This document shows, one piece after another, positions 15,501-30,298 of a stretch of 64,000 nt of DNA. Position numbers and translations under genes: made by a program. The stretch spans positions 608,501 through 672,500 of the forward strand of contig NW_026704082.1 of the NCBI RefSeq assembly GCF_958295425.1. The letters run 5' to 3'. The stretch is from Solea solea (Eukaryota; Chordata; Actinopteri; Pleuronectiformes; Soleidae). The notes beneath the pieces are model-generated. The model was not told the origin of the DNA and searched no databases. It saw nothing but the letters and a program-made list of their open reading frames with translations. Within the stretch, counting starts at the first letter, position 1. Each line of letters begins with the position of its first letter.

Positions 15501-17144
15501 TTTATGTTATGGGACAGTAGAAAATTGAAAAAAATCAGAAAACAGCCGTATACTTGCTGAATGTGCACAAAAACAGACACAAATAGAAAAACACATCCAA
15601 ACAGTGAAATCATTGCAAAATTAAACACTGAGGTTACAGAAGTATATCTTATAAGATGTTAACTTTATTTGTGAGGTTTATGTTATGGGACAGTAGAAAA
15701 TTTAAAAAAATCAGAAAACAGCCATATACTTGCTGAATGTGCACAAAAACAGACACAAATAGAAAAACACATCCAAACAGTGAAATCATTGCAAAATCAA
15801 ACACTGAAGGCATATAACTATATCTTACAAGATGTTAACTTTATTTGTGAGGTTTATGTTATGGGACAGTAGAAAATTGAAAAAAATCAGAAAACAGCCG
15901 TATACTTGCTGAATGTGCACAAAACAGACACAAATAGAAAAACACATCCAAACAGTGAAATCATTGCAAAATCAAACACTGAGGTTACAGAAGTATATCT
16001 TATAAGATGTTAACTTTATTTGTGAGGTTTATGTTATGGGACAGTAGAAAATTGAAAAAAATCAGAAAACAGTCGATACTTGCTGAATGTGCACAACAAA
16101 AGACACACATAGAAAAACACATCCAAACAGTGAAATCATTGCAAAATCAAACACTGAGGTTACAGAAGTATATCTTATAAGATGTTAACTTTATTTGTGA
16201 GGTTTATGTTATGGGACAGTAGAAAATTGAAAAAAATCAGAAAACAGCCGTATACTTGCTGAATGTGCACAAAAACAGACACAAATAGAAAAACACATCC
16301 AAACAGTGAAATCATTGCAAAATCAAACACTGAGGTTACAGAAGTATATCTTATAAGATGTTAACTTTATTTGTGAGGTTTATGTTATGGGACAGTAGAA
16401 AATTGAAAAAAATCAGAAAACAGCCGTATACTTGCTGAATGTGCACAAAAACAGACACAAATAGAAAAACACATCCAAACAGTGAAATCATTGCAAAATC
16501 AAACACTGAAGGCATATAACTATATCTTATAAGATTTTAACTTTATTTGTGAGGTTTATGTTATGGGACAGTAGAAAATTGAAAAAAATCAGAAAACAGC
16601 CGTATACTTGCTGAATGCGCACAAAAACAGACACAAATAGAAAAACACATCCAAACAGTGAAATCATTGCAAAATTAAACACTGAGGTTACAGAAGTATA
16701 TCTTATAAGATGTTAACTTTATTTGTGAGGTTTATGTTATGGGACAGTAGAAAATTTAAAAAAATCAGAAAACAGCCATATACTTGCTGAATGTGCACAA
16801 AAACAGACACAAATAGAAAAACACATCCAAACAGTGAAATCATTGCAAAATCAAACACTGAAGGCATATAACTATATCTTACAAGATGTTAACTTTATTT
16901 GTGAGGTTTATGTTATGGGACAGTAGAAAATTGAAAAAAATCAGAAAACAGCCGTATACTTGCTGAATGTGCACAAAAACAGACACAAATAGAAAAACAC
17001 ATCCAAACAGTGAAATCATTGCAAAATCAAACACTGAAGGCATATAACTATATCTTATAAGATTTTAACTTTATTTGTTAGGTTTATGTTATGGGACAGT
17101 AGAAAATTGAAAAAAATCAGAAAACAGCCGTATACTTGCTGAAT
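12579..17144. repeat. Higher-order repeat unit B (about 26 monomers)
   Basis: Second copy of the 4.57-kb higher-order unit, with the same order of marker monomers as unit A. It contains an internal duplication of 6 monomers: the rare variant AAAATTAAACACTG appears at about 15617 and again at 16671, 1054 bp apart. Identity to units A and C looks very high by eye but was not computed. Confidence 0.65.
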
Positions 17145-20100
17145 GTGCACAAAACAGACACACATAGAAAAACACATCCAAACAGTGAAATCATTGCAAA
17201 ATCAAACACTGAGGTTACAGAAGTATATCTTATAAGATGTTAACTTTATTTGTGAGGCTTATGTTATGGGACAGTAGAAAATTGAAAAAAATCAGAAAAC
17301 AGCCGTATACTTGCTGAATGCGCACAACAAAAGACACAAATAGAAAAACACATCCAAACAGTGAAATCATTGCAAAATCAAACACTGACGGCATATAACT
17401 ATATCTTATAAGATGTTAACTTTATTTGTGAGATTTATGTTATGGGACAGTAGAAAATTGAAAAAAATCAGAAAACAGCCGTATACTTGCTGAATGTGCA
17501 CAAAAACAGACACAAATAGAAAAACACATCCAAACAGGGAAATCATTGCAAAATCAAACACTGAAGGCATATAACTATATCTAATAAGATTTTAACTTTA
17601 TTTGTGAGGTTTATGTTATGGGACAGTAGAAAATTGAAAAAAATCAGAAAACAGCCGTACACTTGCTGAATGTGCACAAAACAGACACAAATAGAAAAAC
17701 ACATCCAAACAGTGAAATCATTGCAAAATCAAACACTGAGGGTACAGAAGTATATCTTATAAGATGTTAACTTTATTTGTGAGGTTTATGTTATGGGACA
17801 GTAGAAAATTGAAAAAAATCAGAAAACAGCCGTATACTTGCTGAATGCGCACAACAAAAGACACAAATAGAAAAACACATCCAAACAGTGAAATCATTGC
17901 AAAATCAAACACTGACGGCATATAACTATATCTTATAAGATTTTAACTTTATTTGTGAGGTTTATGTTATGGGACAGTAGAAAATTGAAAAAAATCAGAA
18001 AACAGCCGTATACTTGCTGAATGTGCACAAAACAGACACAAATAGAAAAACACATCCAAACAGTGAAATCATTGCAAAATCAAACACTGAGGTTACAGAA
18101 GTATATCTTATAAGATGTTTACTTTATTTGTGAGGTTTATGTTATGGGACAGTAGAAAATTGAAAAAAATCAGAAAACAGCCGTATACTTGCTGAATGTG
18201 CACAAAAACAGACACAAATAGAAAAACACATCCAAACAGTGAAATCATTGCAAAATCAAACACTGAAGGCATATAACTATATCTAATAAGATTTTAACTT
18301 TATTTGTGAGGTTTATGTTATGGGACAGTAGAGAATTGAAAAAAATCAGAAAACAGCCGTATACTTGCTGAATGTGTACAAAAACAGACACAAATAGAAA
18401 AACACATCCAAACAGTGAAATCATTGCAAAATCAAACACTGAAGGCATATAACTATATCTTATAAGAGTTTAACTTTATTTGTTAGGTTTATGTTATGGG
18501 ACAGTAGAAAATTGAAAAAAATCAGAAAACAGCCGTATACTTGCTGAATGTGCACAAAACAGACACAAATAGAAAAACACATCCAAACAGTGAAATCATT
18601 GCAAAATCAAACACTGAGGTTACAGAAGTATATCTTATAAGATGTTAACTTTATTTGTGAGGTTTATGTTATGGGACAGTAGAAAATTGAAAAAAATCAG
18701 AAAACAGCCGTATACTTGCTGAATGCGCACAACAAAAGACACAAATAGAAAAACACATCCAAACAGTGAAATCATTGCAAAATCAAACACTGACGGCATA
18801 TAACTATATCTTATAAGATGTTAACTTTATTTGTGAGATTTATGTTATGGGACAGTAGAAAATTGAAAAAAATCAGAAAACAGCCGTATACTTGCTGAAT
18901 GTGCACAAAAACAGACACAAATAGAAAAACACATCCAAACAGGGAAATCATTGCAAAATCAAACACTGAAGGCATATAACTATATCTAATAAGATTTTAA
19001 CTTTATTTGTGAGGTTTATGTTATGGGACAGTAGAAAATTGAAAAAAATCAGAAAACAGCCGTATACTTACCTGAATGTGCACAAAACAGACACAAATAG
19101 AAAAACACATCCAAACAGTGAAATCATTGCAAAATCAAACACTGAGGGTACAGAAGTATATCTTATAAGATGTTAACTTCATTTGTGAGGTTTATGTTAT
19201 GGGACAGTAGAGAATTGAAAAAAATCAGAAAACAGCCGTATACTTGCTGAATGTGCACAAAAACAGACACAAATAGAAAAACACATCCAAACAGTGAAAT
19301 CATTGCAAAATCAAACACTGAAGGCATATAACTATATCTTATAAGATTTTAACTTTATTTGTTAGGTTTATGTTATGGGACAGTAGAAAATTGAAAAAAA
19401 TCAGAAAACAGCCGTATACTTGCTGAATGTGCACAAAACAGACACAAATAGAAAAACACATCCAAACAGTGAAATCATTGCAAAATCAAACACTGAGGTT
19501 ACAGAAGTATATCTTATAAGATGTTAACTTTATTTGTGAGGTTTATGTTATGGGACAGTAGAAAATTGAAAAAAATCAGAAAACAGTCGATACTTGCTGA
19601 ATGTGCACAACAAAAGACACACATAGAAAAACACATCCAAACAGTGAAATCATTGCAAAATCAAACACTGAGGTTACAGAAGTATATCTTATAAGATGTT
19701 AACTTTATTTGTGAGGTTTATGTTATGGGACAGTAGAAAATTGAAAAAAATCAGAAAACAGCCGTATACTTGCTGAATGTGCACAAAAACAGACACAAAT
19801 AGAAAAACACATCCAAACAGTGAAATCATTGCAAAATCAAACACTGAGGTTACAGAAGTATATCTTATAAGATGTTAACTTTATTTGTGAGGTTTATGTT
19901 ATGGGACAGTAGAAAATTGAAAAAAATCAGAAAACAGCCGTATACTTGCTGAATGTGCACAAAAACAGACACAAATAGAAAAACACATCCAAACAGTGAA
20001 ATCATTGCAAAATCAAACACTGAAGGCATATAACTATATCTTATAAGATTTTAACTTTATTTGTGAGGTTTATGTTATGGGACAGTAGAAAATTGAAAAA

Positions 20101-22424
20101 AATCAGAAAACAGCCGTATACTTGCTGAATGCGCACAAAAACAGACACAAATAGAAAAACACATCCAAACAGTGAAATCATTGCAAAATTAAACACTGAG
20201 GTTACAGAAGTATATCTTATAAGATGTTAACTTTATTTGTGAGGTTTATGTTATGGGACAGTAGAAAATTTAAAAAAATCAGAAAACAGCCATATACTTG
20301 CTGAATGTGCACAAAAACAGACACAAATAGAAAAACACATCCAAACAGTGAAATCATTGCAAAATCAAACACTGAAGGCATATAACTATATCTTACAAGA
20401 TGTTAACTTTATTTGTGAGGTTTATGTTATGGGACAGTAGAAAATTGAAAAAAATCAGAAAACAGCCGTATACTTGCTGAATGTGCACAAAACAGACACA
20501 AATAGAAAAACACATCCAAACAGTGAAATCATTGCAAAATCAAACACTGAGGTTACAGAAGTATATCTTATAAGATGTTAACTTTATTTGTGAGGTTTAT
20601 GTTATGGGACAGTAGAAAATTGAAAAAAATCAGAAAACAGTCGATACTTGCTGAATGTGCACAACAAAAGACACACATAGAAAAACACATCCAAACAGTG
20701 AAATCATTGCAAAATCAAACACTGAGGTTACAGAAGTATATCTTATAAGATGTTAACTTTATTTGTGAGGTTTATGTTATGGGACAGTAGAAAATTGAAA
20801 AAAATCAGAAAACAGCCGTATACTTGCTGAATGTGCACAAAAACAGACACAAATAGAAAAACACATCCAAACAGTGAAATCATTGCAAAATCAAACACTG
20901 AGGTTACAGAAGTATATCTTATAAGATGTTAACTTTATTTGTGAGGTTTATGTTATGGGACAGTAGAAAATTGAAAAAAATCAGAAAACAGCCGTATACT
21001 TGCTGAATGTGCACAAAAACAGACACAAATAGAAAAACACATCCAAACAGTGAAATCATTGCAAAATCAAACACTGAAGGCATATAACTATATCTTATAA
21101 GATTTTAACTTTATTTGTGAGGTTTATGTTATGGGACAGTAGAAAATTGAAAAAAATCAGAAAACAGCCGTATACTTGCTGAATGCGCACAAAAACAGAC
21201 ACAAATAGAAAAACACATCCAAACAGTGAAATCATTGCAAAATTAAACACTGAGGTTACAGAAGTATATCTTATAAGATGTTAACTTTATTTGTGAGGTT
21301 TATGTTATGGGACAGTAGAAAATTTAAAAAAATCAGAAAACAGCCATATACTTGCTGAATGTGCACAAAAACAGACACAAATAGAAAAACACATCCAAAC
21401 AGTGAAATCATTGCAAAATCAAACACTGAAGGCATATAACTATATCTTACAAGATGTTAACTTTATTTGTGAGGTTTATGTTATGGGACAGTAGAAAATT
21501 GAAAAAAATCAGAAAACAGCCGTATACTTGCTGAATGTGCACAAAACAGACACAAATAGAAAAACACATCCAAACAGTGAAATCATTGCAAAATCAAACA
21601 CTGAGGGTACAGAAGTATATCTTATAAGATGTTAACTTTATTTGTGAGGTTTATGTTATGGGACAGTAGAAAATTGAAAAAAATCAGAAAACAGCCGTAT
21701 ACTTGCTGAATGCGCACAACAAAAGACACAAATAGAAAAACACATCCAAACAGTGAAATCATTGCAAAATCAAACACTGACGGCATATAACTATATCTTA
21801 TAAGATTTTAACTTTATTTGTGAGGTTTATGTTATGGGACAGTAGAAAATTGAAAAAAATCAGAAAACAGCCGTATACTTGCTGAATGTGCACAAAACAG
21901 ACACAAATAGAAAAACACATCCAAACAGTGAAATCATTGCAAAATCAAACACTGAGGTTACAGAAGTATATCTTATGAGATGTTTACTTTATTTGTGAGG
22001 TTTATGTTATGGGACAGTAGAAAATTGAAAAAAATCAGAAAACAGCCGTATACTTGCTGAATGTGCACAAAAACAGACACAAATAGAAAAACACATCCAA
22101 ACAGTGAAATCATTGCAAAATCAAACACTGAAGGCATATAACTATATCTAATAAGATTTTAACTTTATTTGTGAGGTTTATGTTATGGGACAGTAGAGAA
22201 TTGAAAAAAATCAGAAAACAGCCGTATACTTGCTGAATGTGCACAAAAACAGACACAAATAGAAAAACACATCCAAACAGTGAAATCATTGCAAAATCAA
22301 ACACTGAAGGCATATAACTATATCTTATAAGATTTTAACTTTATTTGTTAGGTTTATGTTATGGGACAGTAGAAAATTGAAAAAAATCAGAAAACAGCCG
22401 TATACTTGCTGAATGTGCACAAAA
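17145..22424. repeat. Higher-order repeat unit C (about 30 monomers)
   Basis: Third copy of the higher-order unit, lengthened to about 5280 bp. It also shows the 6-monomer internal duplication, with the AAAATTAAACACTG variant at about 20184 and 21239. A private change, TACTTACCTGAATG in place of TACTTGCTGAATG, lies near 19068. The next marker at 22425 opens a further partial unit that soon diverges. Confidence 0.6.
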
Positions 22425-25400
22425 CAGACACACATAGAAAAACACATCCAAACAGTGAAATCATTGCAAAATCAAACACTGAGGTTACAGAAGTATATCT
22501 TATAAGATGTTAACTTTATTTGTGAGGCTTATGTTATGGGACAGTAGAAAATTGAAAAAAATCAGAAAACAGCCGTATACTTGCTGAATGCGCACAACAA
22601 AAGACACAAATAGAAAAACACATCCAAACAGTGAAATCATTGCAAAATCAAACACTGACGGCATATAACTATATCTTATAAGATGTTAACTTTATTTGTG
22701 AGATTTATGTTATGGGACAGTAGAAAATTGAAAAAAATCAGAAAACAGCCGTATGCTTGCTGAATGTGCACAAAAACAGACACAAATAGAAAAACACATC
22801 CAAACAGGGAAATCATTGCAAAATCAAACACTGAAGGCATATAACTATATCTAATAAGATTTTAACTTTATTTGTGAGGTTTATGTTATGGGATAGTAGA
22901 AAATTGAAAAAAATCAGAAAACAGCCGTATACTTGCTGAATTTGCACAAAAACAGACACAAATAGAAAAACACATCCAAACAGTGAAATCATTGCAAAAT
23001 CAAACACTGAGGGTAAATAACTATATCTTATAAGATTTTAACTTTATTTGTTAGGTTTATGTTATGGGACAGTAGAAAATTGAAAAAAATCAGAAAACAG
23101 CGGTATACTTGCTGAATGCGCACAAAAACAGACACAAATAGAAAAACACATCCAAACAGTGAAATCATTGCAAAATCAAACATTGACGGCATATAACTAT
23201 ATCTTATAAGATTTTTACTTAATTGTGAGGTTTATGTTATGGGACAGTAGAAAATTGAAAAAAATCAGAAAACAGCCGTATACTTGCTGAATGTGCACAA
23301 CAAAAGACACAAATAGAAAAACACATCCAAACAGTGAAATCATTGCAAAATCAAACACTGAGGTTACAGAAGTATAACTTATAAGATGTTAACTTTATTT
23401 ATGAGGTTTATGTTACGGGACAATAGAAAATTGAAAGAAATTAGAAAACAGCCGTATACTTGCTGAATGTGCACAACAAAAGACACAAATAGAAAAACAC
23501 ATCCAAACAGTGAAATCATTGCAAAATCAAACACTGAAGGCATATAACTATATCTTATAAGATGTTAACTTTATTTGTGAGGTTTATGTTATGCGACAGT
23601 AGAAAATTGAAAAAAATCAGAAAACAGCCGTATACTTGCTGAACGTGCACAAAAACAGACACAAATAGAAAAACACATCCAAACAGTGAAATCATTGCAA
23701 AATCAAACACTGAAGGCATATAACTACATCTTATAAGATTTTAACTTTATTTGTGAGGTTTATGTTACGGGACAGTAGAAAATTTAAAAAAATCAGAAAA
23801 CAGCCGTATACTTGCTGAATGCGCACAACAAAAGACACAAATAGAAAAACACATCCAAACAGTGAAATCATTGCAAAATCAAACACTGACAGCATATAAC
23901 TATATCTTATAAGATTTTAACTTTATTTGTGAGGTTTATGTTATGGGACAGTAGAAAATTGAAAAAAATCAGAAAACAGCCGTATACTTGCTGAATGCGC
24001 ATAAAAACAGACACAAATAGAAAAACACATCCAAACAGTGAAATCATTGCAAAATCAAACATTGAAGGCATATAACTATATCTTATAAGATTTTAACTTA
24101 ATTGTGAGGTTTATGTTATGGGACAGTAGAAAATTGAAAAAAATCAGAAAACAGCCTTACACTTGCTGAATGTGCACAAAAACAGACACAAATAGAAAAA
24201 CACATCCAAACAGTGAAATCATTGCAAAATCAAACACTGAGGTTACAGAAGTATATCTTATAAGATGTTAACTTTATTTATGAGGTTTATGTTACGGGAC
24301 AATAGAAAATTGAAAAAAATCAGAAAACAGCCGTATACTTACTGAATGTGCACAACAAAAGACACAAATAAAAAAAACACATGCAAACAGTGAAATCATT
24401 GCAAAATCAAACACTGAGGTTACAGAAGTATATCTTATAAGATGTTTACTTTATTTGTGAGGTTTATGTTATGGGACAGTAGAAAATTGAAAAAAATCAG
24501 AAAACAGCCGTATACTTGCTGAATGTGCACAAAAACAGACACAAATAGAAAAACACATCCAAACAGTGAAATCATTGCAAAATCAAACACTGAAGGCATA
24601 TAACTATATCTTATAAGATGTTAACTTTATTTGTGAGGTTTATGTTATGGGACAGTAGAAAATTGAAAAAAATCAGAAAACAGCCGTATACTTGCTGAAT
24701 GTGCACAAAAACAGACACAAATAGAAAAACACATCCAAACAGTGAAATCATTGCAAAATCAAACACTGAGGTTACAGAAGTATATCTTATAAGATGTTAA
24801 CTTTATTTGTGAGGTTTATGTTATGGGACAGTAGAAAATTGAAAAAAATCAGAAAACAGCCGTATACTTGCTGAATGTGCACAAAAACAGACACAAATAG
24901 AAAAACACATCCAAACAGTGAAATCATTGCAAAATCAAACACTGAGGTTACAGAAGTATATCTTATAAGATGTTTACTTTATTTGTGAGGTTTATGTTAT
25001 GGGACAGTAGAAAATTGAAAAAAATCAGAAAACAGCCGTATACTTGCTGAATGTGCATAAAAACGAATAGAAAAACACATCCAAACAGTGAAATCATTGC
25101 AAAATCAAACACTGAAGGCATATAACTATATCTTATAAGATGTTAACTTTATTTGTGAGGTTTATGTTATGGGACAGTAGAAAATTGAAAAAAATCAGAA
25201 AACAGCCGTATACTTGCTGAATGTGCACAAAAACAGACACAAATAGAAAAACACATCCAAACAGTGAAATCATTGCAAAATCAAACACTGAAGGCATATA
25301 ACTATATCTTAAAAGATTTTAACTTTATTTGTGAGGTTTATGTTATGGGACAGTAGAAAATTGAAAAAAATCAGAAAACAGCCGTATACTTGCTGAATGT

Positions 25401-26075
25401 GCACAAAAACAGACACAAATAGAAAAACACATCCAAACAGTGAAATCATTGCAAAATCAAACACTGAAGGCATATAACTATATCTTAAAAGATTTTAACT
25501 TTATTTGTGAGGTTTATGTTATGGGACAGTAGAAAATTGAAAAAAATCAGAAAACAGCCGTATACTTGCTGAATGTGCACAAAAACAGACACAAATAGAA
25601 AAACACATCCAAACAGTGAAATCATTGCAAAATCAAACACTGAGGTTACAGAAGTATATCTTATAAGATGTTTACTTTATTTGTGAGGTTTATGTTATGG
25701 GACAGTAGAAAATTGAAAAAAATCAGAAAACAGCCGTATACTTGCTGAATGTGCACAAAAACAGACACAAATAGAAAAACACATCCAAACAGTGAAATCA
25801 TTGCAAAATCAAACACTGAAGGCATATAACTATATCTTATAAGATGTTAACTTTATTTGTGAGGTTTATGTTATGCGACAGTAGAAAATTGAAAAAAATC
25901 AGAAAACAGCCGTATACTTGCTGAATGTGCACAAAAACAGACACAAATAGAAAAACACATCCAAACAGTGAAATCATTGCAAAATCAAACACTGAGGTTA
26001 CAGAAGTATATCTTATAAGATGTTTACTTTATTTGTGAGGTTTATGTTATGGGACAGTAGAAAATTGAAAAAAAT

Positions 26076-29000
26076 CAGAAACAGCCCAATACTTGCTGAA
26101 TGTGCACAAACACAGACACACATAGAAAAACACATCCAAACAGTGAAATCATTGCAAAATCAAACACTGAGGTTACAGAAGTATATCTTATGAGATGTTA
26201 ACTTTATTTGTGAGGTTTATGTTATGGAACAGTAGAAAATTGAAAAAAATCAGAAAACAGCCGTATACTTGCTGAATGTGCACAAAAACAGACACAAATA
26301 GAAAAACACATCCAAACAGTGAAATCATTGCAAAATCAAACACTGAAGGCATATAACTATATCTTATAAGATGTTAACTTTATTTATGAGGTTTATGTTA
26401 CGGGACAATAGAAAATTGAAATAAATCAGAAAACAGCCGTATACTTGCTGAATGTGCACAAAAACAGACACAAATAGAAAAACACATCCAAACAGTGAAA
26501 TCATTGCAAAATCAAACACTGAAGGCATATAACTATATCTAATAAGATTTTAACTTTATTTGTGAGGTTTATGTTATGGGACAGTAGAAAATTGAAAAAA
26601 ATCAGAAAACAGCCGTATACTTGCTGAATGTGCACAAAAACAGACACAAATAGAAAAACACATCCGAACAGTGAAATCATTGCAAAATCAAACACTGAAG
26701 GCATATAACTATATCTTATAAGATGTTAACTTTATTTGTGAGGTTTATGTTATGGGACAGTAGAAAATTGAAAAAAATCAGAAAACAGCCGTATACTTGC
26801 TGAATGTGCACAAAAACAGACACAAATAGAAAAACACATCCAAACAGTGAAATCATTGCAAAATCAAACACTGAGGTTACAGAAGTATATCTTATAAGAT
26901 GTTTACTTTATTTGTGAGGTTTATGTTATGGGACAGTAGAAAATTGAAAAAAATCAGAAAACAGCCGTATACTTGCTGAATGTGCACAAAAACAGACACA
27001 CATAGAAAAACACATCCAAACAGTGAAATCATTGCAAAATCAAACACTGAGGTTACAGAAGTATATCTTATGAGATGTTAACTTTATTTGTGAGGTTTAT
27101 GTTATGGAACAGTAGAAAATTGAAAAAAATCAGAAAACAGCCGTATACTTGCTGAATGTGCACAAAAACAGACACAAATAGAAAAACACATCCGAACAGT
27201 GAAATCATTGCAAAATCAAACACTGAAGGCATATAACTATATCTTATAAGATGTTAACTTTATTTGTGAGGTTTATGTTATGGGACAGTAGAAAATTGAA
27301 AAAAATCAGAAAACAGCCGTATACTTGCTGAATGTGCACAAAAACAGACACAAATAGAAAAACACATCCAAACAGTGAAATCATTGCAAAATCAAACACT
27401 GAGGTTACAGAAGTATATCTTATAAGATGTTTACTTTATTTGTGAGGTTTATGTTATGGGACAGTAGAAAATTTAAAAAAATCAGAAAACAGCCGTATAC
27501 TTGCTGAATGTGCACAAAAACAGACACAAATAGAAAAACACATCCAAACAGTGAAATCATTGCAAAATCAAACACTGAGGTTACAGAAGTATATCTTATA
27601 AGATGTTTACTTTATTTGTGAGGTTTATGTTATGGGACAGTAGAAAATTGAAAAAAATCAGAAAACAGCCGTATACTTGCTGAATGTGCACAACAAAGGA
27701 CACAAATAGAAAAACACATCCAAACAGTGAAATCATTGCAAAATCAAACACTGAAGGCATATAACTATATCTTATAAGATGTTAACTTTATTTGTGAGGT
27801 TTATGTTATGGGACAGTAGAAAATTGAAAAAAATCAGAAAACAGCCGTATACTTGCTGAATGTGCACAAAAACAGACACAAATAGAAAAACACATCCAAA
27901 CAGTGAAATCATTGCAAAATCAAACACTGAAGGCATATAACTATATCTTATAAGATGTTAACTTTATTTGTGAGGTTTATGTTATGCGACTGTAGAAAAT
28001 TGAAAAAAATCAGAAAACAGCCGTATACTTGCTGAATGTGCACAAAAACAGACACAAATAGAAAAACACATCCAAACAGTGAAATCATTGCAAAATCAAA
28101 CACTGAGGTTACAGAAGTATATCTTATAAGATGTTTACTTTATTTGTGAGGTTTATGTTATGGGACAGTAGAAAATTTAAAAAAATCAGAAACAGCCCAA
28201 TACTTGCTGAATGTGCACAAACACAGACACACATAGAAAAACACATCCAAACAGTGAAATCATTGCAAAATCAAACACTGAGGTTACAGAAGTATATCTT
28301 ATGAGATGTTAACTTTATTTGTGAGGTTTATGTTATGGAACAGTAGAAAATTGAAAAAAATCAGAAAACAGCCGTATACTTGCTGAATGTGCACAAAAAC
28401 AGACACAAATAGAAAAACACATCCAAACAGTGAAATCATTGCAAAATCAAACACTGAAGGCATATAACTATATCTTATAAGATGTTAACTTTATTTATGA
28501 GGTTTATGTTACGGGACAATAGAAAATTGAAAAAAATCAGAAAACAGCCGTATACTTGCTGAATGTGCACAAAAACAGACACAAATAGAAAAACACATCC
28601 AAACAGTGAAATCATTGCAAAATCAAACAGTGAGGTTACAGAAGTATATCTTATAAGATGTTTACTTTATTTGTGAGGTTTATGTTATGGGACAGTAGAA
28701 AATTGAAAAAAATCAGAAAACAGCCGTATACTTGCTGAATGTGCACAAAAACAGACACAAATAGAAAAACACATCCAAACAGTGAAATCATTGCAAAATC
28801 AAACACTGAGATTACAGAAGTATATCTTATAAGATGTTAACTTTATTTGTGAGGTTTATGTTATGGGACAGTAGAAAATTGAAAAAAATCAGAAAACAGC
28901 CGTATACTTGCTGAATGTGCACAAAAACAGACACAAATAAAAAAAACACATGCAAACAGTGAAATCATTGCAAAATCAAACACTGAGGTTACAGAAGTAT

Positions 29001-30298
29001 ATCTTATAAGATGTTTACTTTATTTGTGAGGTTTATGTTATGGGACAGTAGAAAATTGAAAAAAATCAGAAAACAGCCGTATACTTGCTGAATGTGCACA
29101 ACAAAGGACACAAATAGAAAAACACATCCAAACAGTGAAATCATTGCAAAATCAAACACTGAGGTTACAGAAGTATATCTTATAAGATGTTAACTTTATT
29201 TGTGAGGTTTATGTTATGGGACAGTAGAAAATTGAAAAAAATCAGAAAACAGCCGTATACTTGCTGAATGTGCACAAAAACAGACACAAATAGAAAAACA
29301 CATCCGAACAGTGAAATCATTGCAAAATCAAACACTGAAGGCATATAACTATATCTTATAAGATGTTAACTTTATTTGTGAGGTTTATGTTATGGGACAG
29401 TAGAAAATTGAAAAAAATCAGAAAACAGCCGTATACTTGCTGAATGTGCACAAAAACAGACACAAATAGAAAAACACATCCAAACAGTGAAATCATTGCA
29501 TTATCAAACACTGAAGGCATATAACTATATCTTAAAAGATTTTAACTTTATTTGTGAGGTTTATGTTATGGGACAGTAGAAAATTGAAAAAAATCAGAAA
29601 ACAGCCGTATACTTGCTGAATGTGCACAAAAACAGACACAAATAGAAAAACACATCCAAACAGTGAAATCATTGCAAAATCAAACACTGAAGGCATATAA
29701 CTATATCTTATAAGATGTTAACTTTATTTGTGAGGTTTATGTTATGGGACAGTAGAAAATTGAAAAAAATCAGAAAACAGCCGTATACTTGCTGAATGTG
29801 CACAAAAACAGACACAAATAGAAAAACACATCCAAACAGTGAAATCATTGCAAAATCAAACACTGAGGTTACAGAAGTATATCTTATAAGATGTTAACTT
29901 TATTTGTGAGGTTTATGTTATGGGACAGTAGAAAATTGAAAAAAATCAGAAAACAGCCGTATACTTGCTGAATGTGCACAAAAACAGACACAAATAGAAA
30001 AACACATCCAAACAGTGAAATCATTGCAAAATCAAACACTGAAGGCATATAACTATATCTTATAAGATGTTAACTTTATTTGTGAGGTTTATGTTATGCG
30101 ACAGTAGAAAATTGAAAAAAATCAGAAAACAGCCGTATACTTGCTGAATGTGCACAAAAACAGACACAAATAGATAAACACATCCAAACAGTGAAATCAT
30201 TGCAAAATCAAACACTGAGGTTACAGAAGTATATCTTATAAGATGTTTACTTTATTTGTGAGGTTTATGTTATGGGACAGTAGAAAATTTAAAAAAAT
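26076..30298. repeat. 12-monomer higher-order repeat (two 2.11-kb periods)
   Basis: A rare monomer variant with CAGAAACAGCCCAATAC, short by two bases relative to the usual CAGAAAACAGCCGTATAC, occurs at 26076, 28187 and 30299. The spacings of 2111 and 2112 bp equal 12 monomers. This organisation differs from the 26-monomer units further left. Confidence 0.55.

Noticed and set aside
4017..26704. Fifteen near-identical minus-strand ORFs of 64-67 codons, beginning MPSVFDFAM in most copies
   Set aside because: Each spans just over one satellite monomer and recurs only because the repeat recurs; a 176-bp unit shifts frame every copy. There is no start context, conserved domain or codon signal, so they are by-products of the array.
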